Positions 1 through 6,357 are shown, numbered from the stretch's first letter. The stretch is DNA of 8,310 nucleotides from an uncultured Klebsiella sp. (GCA_902490055.1 CABUCP010000116.1:1-8310); one strand, 5' to 3'. The notes: generated by a model not told the origin, from the letters alone. Translations and numbers: made by a program.

Positions 1-2
1 AC

Positions 3-30
3 GAAAAGGCGGTTGTTTTTCAACAACCGC
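3..30 (-). terminator. Rho-independent terminator of the GRE-activase-nagB-nagA operon
   Basis: On the minus strand a perfect 9-bp stem (GCGGTTGTT / AACAACCGC) with a GAAA tetraloop is followed by CTTTTC. The stem occupies 9-17 and 22-30, and the T-run is the complement of 4-7. It begins 28 bp past the NagA-like stop codon, so it is well placed to end the four-gene operon. The T-run is short (four T), so termination may be incomplete. The opposite strand has no good T-run after the stem. Confidence 0.8.
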
Positions 31-58
31 TATATTTATAGATAACGGCCAAAAATAA

Positions 59-1201
59 TTAATTTATTGACCAGGCAATAGCGCCGCGACAATAGGTAGT
101 ATTCACCTGGTAATTATCTTCCAGCACAACAATATCAGCGTCGAATCCGCGTTGTAATATCCCTTTTCTATTATCAAAGCCTAATAGCCGCGCTGGGTTA
201 ATGGTGCAGGATTTTAAGGCCGCGCTAAATGGCACCATGGCTCTCTCCACCATATTATATAACCCGCGATTAAGCTGGAGCGTACTGCCGACCAGGACGC
301 CGTTGTCGCGACGGGTTGCGCCGTCGTCGCCCAACACCATCGGTTCGCCGCCGAACATATAGCGGCCTGGTGGGCAGCCTTTAGATTTCATGGAGTCGCT
401 TATCATGATGATGTCATTATCGTTTTTACTGCGATACAGATGAGCGGCGGAGACCAGGCTTACGAAAATACCGTCGGCAATCACCTCGCCGTACAGGCCG
501 TCAAGGTTCAGCGCCGCGCCCAGCAGCCCGGGCTGGCGGTTGACGTACTTCGCCATGCCGTTATACACGTGGGTGACATTTTTGGCGCCATTGGCGACCG
601 CCGCCAGCGCTTGTTCAAAAGACGCATCCGAATGGCCCATATTGACAGCAATGCCTTTTTGCGCGCAGTAGCGGGTGAGCGCAAACTGGTGGTCCTCTTC
701 CGGGGCCATCGTGATGGCGATAATGCGTTCGCGTGCCGCCTTTTCGAAAGCCTGGAATTGCGCGACATCGGCGGGACGGATCTGTTTTTCCGGCTGCGCG
801 CCGCGATAGAGTTGGCTCAGAAAGGGGCCCTCGAGGTGGATACCAAGGATTTCCGCGCCGCTATAGCCTTCGTCCATCACGCGGGATATGTTGTCCAGCG
901 CCGCCAGCAGGGTGGCGTTTTCATCGGTGACGGTTGTGGGGCAAAAGGCGGTGACGCCTTCTTCCGGCAGGCGGGAGGTCCAGCGGCGTAGCCCCTGCGG
1001 GTCGTTTTCGTTGGTATCGTAATCCCAGGCGCCGTGCGCGTGGCTATCTATCAGGCCGGGAATAATGCGTCGGGAGCCATAATCCTTATCCACCTTGGGA
1101 CTTAACCCGGGGGTAATTTCGCTGATAAGCCCGTTCTCAATTGTGATGTGCGCCGGATAAAAACCGCCGGCGAGCCACACGCGTTCGCTCTGGATCTTCA
1201 T
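59..1201 (-). CDS. nagA: NagA-like N-acetylglucosamine-6-phosphate deacetylase, divergent paralogue
   Basis: Cytosolic amidohydrolase of 380 aa, the usual NagA length (E. coli 382). The family removes acetate from N-acetylglucosamine 6-phosphate. Visible motifs: the HxH metal site DSHAHG (His54, His56), HLEGPF with metal ligand Glu124, MGHSDAS (His190), THVYNGM (His211), the phosphate-binding Arg222 in NRQPG, the catalytic Asp269 in ISDSM, and GSTLQLNRG (305-313). The HxH pair and RGAQ (133-136) resemble Gram-positive NagA more than E. coli NagA, which has QLNG and KGTH. One pocket residue is odd: the conserved IADG(L/H)HV motif reads IADGIFV, with Phe246 where E. coli has His251. It is the last gene of the operon, 10 bp after nagB. 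Its Shine-Dalgarno AGAGGT overlaps the nagB stop codon, so translation is probably coupled. The fold and deacetylase chemistry are well supported. The true substrate may be a modified amino-sugar phosphate (inference). Confidence 0.88.
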   Translation of the reverse strand: MKIQSERVWLAGGFYPAHITIENGLISEITPGLSPKVDKDYGSRRIIPGLIDSHAHGAWDYDTNENDPQGLRRWTSRLPEEGVTAFCPTTVTDENATLLAALDNISRVMDEGYSGAEILGIHLEGPFLSQLYRGAQPEKQIRPADVAQFQAFEKAARERIIAITMAPEEDHQFALTRYCAQKGIAVNMGHSDASFEQALAAVANGAKNVTHVYNGMAKYVNRQPGLLGAALNLDGLYGEVIADGIFVSLVSAAHLYRSKNDNDIIMISDSMKSKGCPPGRYMFGGEPMVLGDDGATRRDNGVLVGSTLQLNRGLYNMVERAMVPFSAALKSCTINPARLLGFDNRKGILQRGFDADIVVLEDNYQVNTTYCRGAIAWSIN

Positions 1202-1211
1202 GTGCTTACCT

Positions 1212-1949
1212 CTATGCGCTAATCAACGATGCCGCTTCGCGGTCGCAGATGATAGTGACGTCCGCGTGCATCAATAAGAATGAGGCCGGGAACAGCGGAT
1301 CAATGCGGGTGCACTGGTGTAACTGCCTGATGACCTCGGCCTTTGATTTACCGTTAGCTATCAGCACGATCTCCTCGCTGCGCAATATCGTTCCCATACC
1401 CAGCGTAATGGCCTGCTGCGGCACCTCTTCCTTGCTGGCGAAGAAGCGGGCATTCGCCGCAATAGTCTCTGCATTGAGATCGATAAGATGGCATACCGGG
1501 CTATGGGTCATCTGCGGTTCATTGAAGCCGATGTGGCCATCGTGGCCAATGCCGAGCACGGTGATATCGAAATCGCCATGGCTTTGAATAAGACGCTCGT
1601 AGCGGGCGCATTCGGCATTGAGATCCTGCGCTAATACGTCCGGGACGAAGGTGTTTTCACCAGGGATATTGGCATGTTGGTAAAAATGCTGTTGCAGGAA
1701 ATAATAATAACTTTGCGGATCGTCTTTAGGCAGCGGGATATACTCATCGATATTAAATGAGAAGGCGCAGGAGAAATCAGCGGCGCCGCTTTTCGCCATT
1801 TTACTCATTTCGGCGAGCAGGCCAACGGGCGTTCCGCCGGTCGGTAACGCCATGACTAAATCCGGCTTTTTATTCAGCGCAAGGGCAATACGTTCAGCGG
1901 CCAGTGCGCTCATTTCTTCGTAGGTGTCGGTAATAATAAAGTTCAACAT
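1212..1949 (-). CDS. nagB: NagB-like glucosamine-6-phosphate deaminase, short non-allosteric type
   Basis: Cytosolic sugar-phosphate deaminase/isomerase of 245 aa. NagB converts glucosamine 6-phosphate to fructose 6-phosphate plus ammonia. Catalytic and binding residues are intact: LPTGGTP (35-41, phosphate loop), NIDEY with the base Asp68 (Asp72 in E. coli), HDGHIGFNEP with Asp137, His139 and Glu144, ARFF with Arg168, and GKSK with Lys203. PAS at 221-223 matches Gram-positive NagB. It is about 21 aa shorter than E. coli NagB and lacks the C-terminal segment with Tyr254. Residues at the other E. coli allosteric positions (151, 158, 160, 161) are Met, His, Ile and Asp, so GlcNAc6P activation is not expected. 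The start is set by AAGGAT, which overlaps the activase stop codon; the gap is 8 bp. Being encoded with a GRE is unusual and suggests a job other than general GlcNAc breakdown. A related isomerase acting on another 2-amino sugar phosphate is possible. Confidence 0.88.
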   Translation of the reverse strand: MLNFIITDTYEEMSALAAERIALALNKKPDLVMALPTGGTPVGLLAEMSKMAKSGAADFSCAFSFNIDEYIPLPKDDPQSYYYFLQQHFYQHANIPGENTFVPDVLAQDLNAECARYERLIQSHGDFDITVLGIGHDGHIGFNEPQMTHSPVCHLIDLNAETIAANARFFASKEEVPQQAITLGMGTILRSEEIVLIANGKSKAEVIRQLHQCTRIDPLFPASFLLMHADVTIICDREAASLISA

Positions 1950-1957
1950 GTTAATCC

Positions 1958-2872
1958 TTAACCGCCAATGGTGGCTTTTAGTCCAATATCTTCAGCGTAT
2001 TGTTTAATTTGTTCTGTTACTTCGCGCTGGCATGCCGGGATGTTGTTCAGCAAATAGGGCATACCGAGCTTTTGATATTTCCCGATGCCATAAATATGGT
2101 ATTCAAGAATATCAACCTGCAATACCGCCGGGCCAAGTTTGCTGATGAAGTCGAGGCGTTGGCGGATATCTTGCGGATCGTCGTTGCGTGTTGGCACGAT
2201 CACCATCCGTGCGAGGATCGGTTTGCCCATTGAGGCGATCGCTTTGGCATTTTCGAGGATCCGGCGGTTGTCGACGCCGGTGCAGGCGAGATGCGTCTCG
2301 CGGTCGAACGCTTTAAAGTCGTAAGAGATCAGATCGACGGCTTCAATCAGCGGACGCAGTTTTTCCCAACGGATATTGCCCGCGGTATCCAGACATACGT
2401 GTACGCCCTGTGCTTTTAATAGCTGCGCCGTCTCCTTGACGAACTCCGCCTGCAGCGCTGGCTCGCCGCCGGAAAAGGTCACGCCGCCTGCGCTTGAGTC
2501 ATAAAACGTTTTGTCGCGCAGCAGTAATTCCGCCAGCTGGTGGGAGGTCATCTCCTTGCCAACGAGTTCATAGCCGTCGTAGGGACAGAGATCGACCATC
2601 TCCAGCAGGTTAGTGCAATTCTTGCGGTCAATGTTGACGCCATTACCTGGCGCGGCAAGGGTAATGGCGTGGTTGTTGGCCGCCTGTACGCAGGTGCCGC
2701 ACTGGCGGCAGCGTTCTTTAAACCAGAACACATGTTGACCTGGCCCGATGGTTTCCGGATTTGCGCACCACTGGCAGCGCAGGTTGCACTGCTGCATAAA
2801 AACGGTGCTGCGTATTCCAGGACCATCTTTGGTGGAATAGCGTTGAATACGGGAAATCAGGCCAGTTCTCAT
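1958..2872 (-). CDS. Glycyl-radical-enzyme activating protein (radical SAM, YbiY/PflC type)
   Basis: Radical-SAM activase of 304 aa that would use S-adenosylmethionine and a [4Fe-4S] cluster to abstract hydrogen from the glycine of the neighbouring GRE. The N-terminal IQRYSTKDGPGIRS is followed by the cluster motif Cys29-x3-Cys33-x2-Cys36, GGEP (135-138, SAM binding) and DFKAFD (185-190). A ferredoxin-like insert lies at about residues 50-100. It has Cys55-x2-Cys58-x2-Cys61 and Cys96-Pro, which together fit one auxiliary [4Fe-4S] cluster. The usual second cluster is lost: the expected Cys positions 65, 89 and 92 are Ala, Leu and Met, leaving Cys86 alone. The start is fixed by a strong AGGAGG four bases before the ATG, 13 bp after the GRE stop. 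The partner is almost certainly the GRE directly upstream. The annotation name pflC or pflE would be loose, because the substrate GRE is not pyruvate formate-lyase. Confidence 0.93.
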   Translation of the reverse strand: MRTGLISRIQRYSTKDGPGIRSTVFMQQCNLRCQWCANPETIGPGQHVFWFKERCRQCGTCVQAANNHAITLAAPGNGVNIDRKNCTNLLEMVDLCPYDGYELVGKEMTSHQLAELLLRDKTFYDSSAGGVTFSGGEPALQAEFVKETAQLLKAQGVHVCLDTAGNIRWEKLRPLIEAVDLISYDFKAFDRETHLACTGVDNRRILENAKAIASMGKPILARMVIVPTRNDDPQDIRQRLDFISKLGPAVLQVDILEYHIYGIGKYQKLGMPYLLNNIPACQREVTEQIKQYAEDIGLKATIGG

Positions 2873-2885
2873 GGTTCCTCCTGCC

Positions 2886-5309
2886 TTACCAGCTCAGTTC
2901 GGTACGTGCGATAATCGCGTCCTGCGCTTCCGGCATCAGCGTTGAGAACAACGCGCAATACCCGGCGACACGCACCATCAGGTTCGGATAATCCTGCGGA
3001 TTCGCCTTTGCGGCGCGCAGAATATTGGAATCAATGATGTTGAACTGGTTATGGAAGATGTTTTTCTCACGGCTGGCTTCCATAAAGGCGGTAAATTTCT
3101 CCAGATTATCGTCGCCTTCCAGCGCGCTTGGCGTGAACTTCATGTTCAGCAGTTGGCCGCCGGCGATTTTCTGGTTCGGCAATTTCGCGACCGAATTAAT
3201 CACCGCCGTGGGGCCTTCTTTATCCGCCCCGAGGCACGGAGAAGCGCCTTCGTTTAGCGGCAACGTCGCCAGACGACCATCCGGCGTGGCGCCGACATCA
3301 AAGCCGTTTGGTACGTAAGAGGTGATGTTGGAGGTCGACATGGTATAGCCGCAGCCTTTCGGCCCCTTACCATGGCGATCGGTTTTATACTTCGGCAGCA
3401 GTTTGAGATAGGACTCAAAGACATCGGCGACGATGTGATCGACGTAGTCGATATCGTTGCCGAACTTCGGCGCATTGCGGCACAACTTGCGCACGCGAGC
3501 GCCTTCCAGACCTTCAAAGTTACTGTCCATGGCGTCGCGTAGCTGTTTCAGTGTCAGAACTTTGTCATCGAAGACCAGCTTTTTCACCGCCGCGAGGCTA
3601 TCGCCGACCACGGATGGGCCGATGTTGGATGAGCTGACGAAGTCATACTCGGCGCCGCCGTTTTTCAGCGTCTTACCGCGTTCCAGCGAGCAGTTGATGG
3701 TGGCGGAAGCAAACGCATCGGCGTCGTGGTATTTCAGCGCCCGGTCGCAAACCAAATCGCAATCGACGGCCAGATCGGAGTAGAACTCCAGCAGTTGGTT
3801 CCAGGCCGCCCAGACTTCATCATAAGACTGGTAATTGATTTCGCGACCTTCCAGGCCATTGATTTTGACTAGCTGCACGCCGGTCGCCGGATCGCAACCG
3901 TTGTTCATCACCAGCTCGAGGATTTTACCGAAATTCACGTAGGTCATACCGGTGGCGCGGTGGCCCCAACGCCCTGGGATTGCGGTCTCGACGCAGCCCA
4001 TTGAGGCATACTCGCGCGCGACCTCTTCCGTCAGGCCCAGCGTCATCATGGCCGGGATAACCACTTCGTCACAGAAGATCGACGGCATACCGAAGCCTTT
4101 GCGAATGAGCTTTGCGGAATCCTGCATCAGTGAATGCGGAGTATCTTTTGAGAAGCGGACGCTGAGGTTTGGTTCCGGTAGACCGGTCAGCGCCATCGCC
4201 TCCAGCGACAGATAGGAGAGGTCGTTGGTGCCGTCGCTGCCGTCAGGCTTCATGCCGCCCACCATCAGATTGGAATAGAGCGGATAGCCGCCGCTGTACT
4301 GGGTGTGGCCCCATGGACGAACCTTGTTCAGGCTATTGGTCATGATGAAGAAGTGGGTCAGGATCTCCAGCGCCTTCTCTTTGCTGATCTTCCCGGCGTT
4401 GATATCGGCTTCGTAGTACGGCCAGACGTACTGATCGAAACGGCCAAAGGAGAAAGAGTGGCCGTTGCTCTCAATCATCATCAGCAAGTGGGTAAGGTAG
4501 ACGGTTTCTACGGCTTCATAGAAGCTTCTGGCTTTACCTTCCATCAGATGGGCGAACATGTCGCTCATGGCTAACAGTTCGTCGCGACGTTTGCTGTCAG
4601 CTGTTCTTGCCGCTTCGGTTTTTGCGAGTGCGGAGAAGCGCTTGCAGTAGTTCAGCGCCGCTTCCATGGTGATGATGACCGCGCGATAGAAATCTGTTTG
4701 TTCCTCGCTCAGGTTGTCATCATTTTCCAGATGCTGTTTGGCGATATCGCGCATGCCGCCGTAGCCGACTTCGAGGACGAAATCGTGGTTCGGGATGATG
4801 TGGCCATCGCCGGACATGCTGATGCCGCCGCGGTGCAGCACGCCCTGTTTTTCCGCCAGACGGTTAATCTGCGGCAGATTGGCGAGCACCTCATCCTGGT
4901 GCGTTTTGCCCTGCCAGTAATCCTGCAGGACGCGCAGGCGGGCTTTGGTTGATTCGGAGACGCGGAAGCTGTCGCCGGAGCGTTTATCAAATTCGTCCAG
5001 CTCATCGACAACCCAATTGAAGGAGAACTCCGGGAACACCGGGGCAGCAAAATTGGCGCTGGCCTGGTTGCCGACAATCAGCATGTCCGGTTCGATGTAG
5101 ATGGTCATTTTCTCCAGAATATCGGCTAAAGCTAAAGCCCGGCGAATCACGATGGATTGGCCTTCGGAGCGTTTAAACGACTCGGTGATGATCTCTGCGC
5201 GTTCCGGGCACAGCGTCGCGACGCGATGGAACATCTGGTCCTGTTTTTTAGCGATACGCGCGAAGTCGCAATCGTCGTTGGTTGGTTTGAAGCTCAATAA
5301 TCCGTTCAT
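2886..5309 (-). CDS. Glycyl radical enzyme of the YbiW/PflD family (probable anhydrosugar-phosphate C-O lyase/dehydratase type)
   Basis: Anaerobic, oxygen-sensitive GRE of 807 aa (E. coli YbiW about 810, PflD about 765). It has a PFL-type barrel over roughly residues 10-660 and a C-terminal glycyl-radical domain. The thiyl-radical Cys439 lies in GCVET with Glu441, the eliminase/dehydratase signature. Pyruvate formate-lyase instead has two adjacent cysteines here, so the label formate acetyltransferase would be wrong. The radical glycine is Gly783 in RVAGY. Following residues such as GRWGHRATGMTYVNF (446-460), PNLSVR (380-385) and GGYPLYSN (340-347) resemble YbiW most. As I recall, YbiW and PflD open 1,5-anhydroglucitol or 1,5-anhydromannitol 6-phosphate to 1-deoxyfructose 6-phosphate. 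Oddities are Cys785 two residues after the radical Gly, where most GREs have Ser or Ala, and Cys413 in FCDEVVIP, where Asn is usual. The start has GAGGT upstream. It is first in an operon with activase, nagB and nagA. The exact substrate is unknown. Confidence 0.92.
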   Translation of the reverse strand: MNGLLSFKPTNDDCDFARIAKKQDQMFHRVATLCPERAEIITESFKRSEGQSIVIRRALALADILEKMTIYIEPDMLIVGNQASANFAAPVFPEFSFNWVVDELDEFDKRSGDSFRVSESTKARLRVLQDYWQGKTHQDEVLANLPQINRLAEKQGVLHRGGISMSGDGHIIPNHDFVLEVGYGGMRDIAKQHLENDDNLSEEQTDFYRAVIITMEAALNYCKRFSALAKTEAARTADSKRRDELLAMSDMFAHLMEGKARSFYEAVETVYLTHLLMMIESNGHSFSFGRFDQYVWPYYEADINAGKISKEKALEILTHFFIMTNSLNKVRPWGHTQYSGGYPLYSNLMVGGMKPDGSDGTNDLSYLSLEAMALTGLPEPNLSVRFSKDTPHSLMQDSAKLIRKGFGMPSIFCDEVVIPAMMTLGLTEEVAREYASMGCVETAIPGRWGHRATGMTYVNFGKILELVMNNGCDPATGVQLVKINGLEGREINYQSYDEVWAAWNQLLEFYSDLAVDCDLVCDRALKYHDADAFASATINCSLERGKTLKNGGAEYDFVSSSNIGPSVVGDSLAAVKKLVFDDKVLTLKQLRDAMDSNFEGLEGARVRKLCRNAPKFGNDIDYVDHIVADVFESYLKLLPKYKTDRHGKGPKGCGYTMSTSNITSYVPNGFDVGATPDGRLATLPLNEGASPCLGADKEGPTAVINSVAKLPNQKIAGGQLLNMKFTPSALEGDDNLEKFTAFMEASREKNIFHNQFNIIDSNILRAAKANPQDYPNLMVRVAGYCALFSTLMPEAQDAIIARTELSW

Positions 5310-5339
5310 AAAGACCTCAATTCTGGAGTGGGTATCCCC

Positions 5340-5368
5340 ATTCCACGCCTGAGGTGTTCTTTTGTCAA
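5340..5368 (-). promoter_or_regulatory. Likely sigma-70 promoter of the GRE operon
   Basis: Reading the minus strand, a perfect -35 TTGACA (5363-5368) is followed after 17 bp by a TGGAAT -10 (5340-5345, four of six matches). A transcript would start near 5333 and carry a leader of about 24 nt with the GAGGT ribosome site before the GRE ATG. One copy of the TGTTC-type motif lies in the spacer, where a bound regulator would block RNA polymerase. No FNR consensus site is seen in this region. Predicted by eye only. Confidence 0.5.
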
Positions 5369-5422
5369 TTTATTTGTGAGCTTTTGTGTTCTATTTATCA
5401 TTAATAAATCTAAAAAGAACAT
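5354..5422. promoter_or_regulatory. Cluster of three TGTTCT-type motifs, candidate operator of the adjacent DeoR-family regulator
   Basis: GTGTTCTTTT occurs at 5354-5363 and GTGTTCTATT at 5386-5395 on the plus strand, 32 bp apart (about three helical turns). ATGTTCTTTT lies at 5413-5422 on the minus strand. The second and third copies form an outer dyad (TGTTCT ... AGAACA) around an inner AT-rich inverted repeat ATTTAT-CATTA-ATAAAT (5393-5409). A near-identical motif, GTGTTCCTTT, is repeated in tandem upstream of the DeoR-family gene. Sharing of the motif between regulator gene and operon promoter is the main evidence. Binding by that regulator is inferred. Confidence 0.45.
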
Positions 5423-5445
5423 TTAGAGCGAACGGAAAAGCACAG

Positions 5446-5463
5446 ACGCCCGTTGCCGGGCGT
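5446..5463 (-). terminator. GC-rich hairpin after the deoR-family gene, weak terminator or REP-like element
   Basis: A 7-bp stem ACGCCCG / CGGGCGT with a four-base loop lies 6 bp past the regulator's stop codon. On the minus strand it is followed by CTGTGCTTTTCC, a poor T-run, so it may end transcription only partly or act to stabilise the mRNA 3' end. Its minus-strand left arm and loop (ACGCCCGGCA) are the same as in the hairpin after gldA. Confidence 0.5.
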
Positions 5464-5469
5464 GAAGAG

Positions 5470-6240
5470 TTACGCTGTGGTGTCGACCAGCAGCAGTTCG
5501 GTTTTTTGCGCGGTGAGCAGGGAGAGGATATCGGTAGGGAGGCCATCCTGACTAATAACGACGTCGAAATCGTCTAGCCGGGCGTGGCCGGCGAGGAAGG
5601 TTTGATCGAATTTGCTTTTATCGGCGAGGAGAATTTTTTGCCGCCCGGCGCGCAGCAGCGCTCGCTTGACGTGAGCGTCGGTCATTTTGGGCACCGTGAG
5701 TTCGCCGTGGCTGTTAATGCCCTGGGTACTGATAAAAACTTTGTCGGCATGGATGGTGCTGAAAAACTCCGCGGTACTGAAAGAAATCATGCCCTGAGTA
5801 TCATCTTCATATTCCCCTGGGGCGACGATGAGCTTGATGTTCTTTCGGCCCTTCAGCAGATTCACGACCGGAACGGAGTTGGTTATCACCATGATTTTTT
5901 TATCAAAGATAGATTGCGCGAGCGCTAGCAACGTCGTCCCACAATCGATAATAATGGTGTCGCCGTCTTCGACCAGCTCCGCCGCTTTGCGGCCAATCAA
6001 GTGCTTATCATCAACCATTTGCACTGATTTAAGCTGGAAGCTGGGCTCGACGCTGGCGCCGCTGGTCAGGTAAGCCCCGCCGTAGGTCGTTTTGACGATG
6101 CCCTGCTTTTCAAAGAACGACAGGTCCCGGCGGATAGTCATTTTGGTGACGCCGAATTTTTCGGCCAGCTCATTCACAACGACTTTTTTGTCCTGCTGCA
6201 GAATGGCGTAAATGCTCATTCTTCTGTCTGATGATTGCAT
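5470..6240 (-). CDS. DeoR-family transcriptional regulator of the sugar-phosphate type
   Basis: Transcription factor of 256 aa, typical for the family. An N-terminal winged helix-turn-helix (about residues 5-57) has the recognition-helix motif VTKMTIRRDL (31-40) and FFEKQGIVKTTYGGA (42-56). The C-terminal DeoRC sensor domain has IDCGTT (98-103), ITNS (119-122) and LADKSKF (205-211), the fold that binds phosphorylated sugar effectors in this family. The ATG at 6240 is chosen because it puts MQSSDRR in front of the HTH, as in other DeoR proteins. No good ribosome site is seen there. An in-frame upstream ATG at 6282 and a downstream one at 6219 are alternatives, and a start at 6318 would run through the predicted promoter. 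It sits between gldA and the GRE operon, so it probably controls the operon. Shared motifs upstream of both support this. The effector is unknown, perhaps the pathway's phospho-sugar. The nearest named family members (AgaR, GatR and similar) cannot be told apart by eye. Confidence 0.9.
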   Translation of the reverse strand: MQSSDRRMSIYAILQQDKKVVVNELAEKFGVTKMTIRRDLSFFEKQGIVKTTYGGAYLTSGASVEPSFQLKSVQMVDDKHLIGRKAAELVEDGDTIIIDCGTTLLALAQSIFDKKIMVITNSVPVVNLLKGRKNIKLIVAPGEYEDDTQGMISFSTAEFFSTIHADKVFISTQGINSHGELTVPKMTDAHVKRALLRAGRQKILLADKSKFDQTFLAGHARLDDFDVVISQDGLPTDILSLLTAQKTELLLVDTTA

Positions 6241-6268
6241 AACTACGATTCGCCCAAAGGAAAATCGC

Positions 6269-6297
6269 ACTATAAAACACATGTCATGTGCAGGCAA
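6269..6297 (-). promoter_or_regulatory. Likely sigma-70 promoter of the DeoR-family regulator gene
   Basis: On the minus strand TTGCCT (-35, four of six) at 6292-6297 and TATAGT (-10, five of six) at 6269-6274 are separated by 17 bp. Transcription would start near 6262, giving a leader of about 22 nt to the ATG at 6240. This also argues against the longer reading frame that starts at 6318. Confidence 0.5.
6278..6290. promoter_or_regulatory. Perfect palindrome CACATGTCATGTG in the regulator's promoter spacer
   Basis: Two 6-bp arms, CACATG and CATGTG, flank one central base. The palindrome falls entirely between the predicted -35 and -10 boxes of the DeoR-family gene, the classic place for a repressor site. 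It differs from the TGTTC motif, so another factor may bind it, or it may be chance. Confidence 0.35.
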
Positions 6298-6306
6298 TCG
6301 GCGATG

Positions 6307-6326
6307 AAAGGAACACAAAGGAACAC
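6307..6326. repeat. Two perfect tandem copies of a 10-bp repeat, AAAGGAACAC, candidate operator
   Basis: The two units lie head to tail with no gap, so they are one helical turn apart. Read on the minus strand each is GTGTTCCTTT, differing by one base from GTGTTCTTTT in the GRE promoter. They sit about 45-64 bp upstream of the predicted regulator transcript start and touch the gldA hairpin. They probably form an autoregulatory site of the DeoR-family protein (inference). Confidence 0.5.
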
Positions 6327-6346
6327 GCCCGGCAGATGCCGGGCGT
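6325..6346 (-). terminator. GC-rich hairpin after gldA, weak terminator or REP-like element
   Basis: A perfect 9-bp stem (ACGCCCGGC / GCCGGGCGT) with a four-base loop starts 11 bp past the gldA stop. The bases that follow on the minus strand are GTTCCTTTGTG, without a true T-run. It probably marks the end of the fsaB-gldA transcript or protects its 3' end. Confidence 0.55.
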
Positions 6347-6357
6347 AGCAGAGAAGG

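Noticed and set aside
440..991. Plus-strand open frame of 183 codons inside the NagA-like gene
   Set aside because: It is fully antisense to a gene with all family motifs, and its predicted protein has no recognisable domain. It is a shadow of the high-GC coding frame.
2540..2914. Plus-strand open frame of 124 codons over the activase gene
   Set aside because: It lies opposite the radical-SAM cysteine region, has no ribosome site I can see, and shows no family features.
2886..5309. Pyruvate formate-lyase (formate acetyltransferase) as function of the GRE
   Set aside because: PFL has two adjacent active-site cysteines. This protein has GCVET with a single Cys followed by Val-Glu, the eliminase pattern.
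2886..5309. Choline trimethylamine-lyase or glycerol/propanediol dehydratase as function of the GRE
   Set aside because: The sequence resembles YbiW around the active Cys and in length. No microcompartment shell genes, aldehyde dehydrogenase or alcohol dehydrogenase of those clusters are present.
5386..5577. Plus-strand open frame starting in the GRE upstream region
   Set aside because: It runs into the antisense of the regulator gene and has no convincing ribosome site. Its first part is the AT-rich operator region and a hairpin.
6241..6318. Longer 282-aa form of the DeoR-family regulator
   Set aside because: The extra 26 residues have no family counterpart and overlap the predicted promoter and palindrome; the ATG at 6240 gives the usual length.
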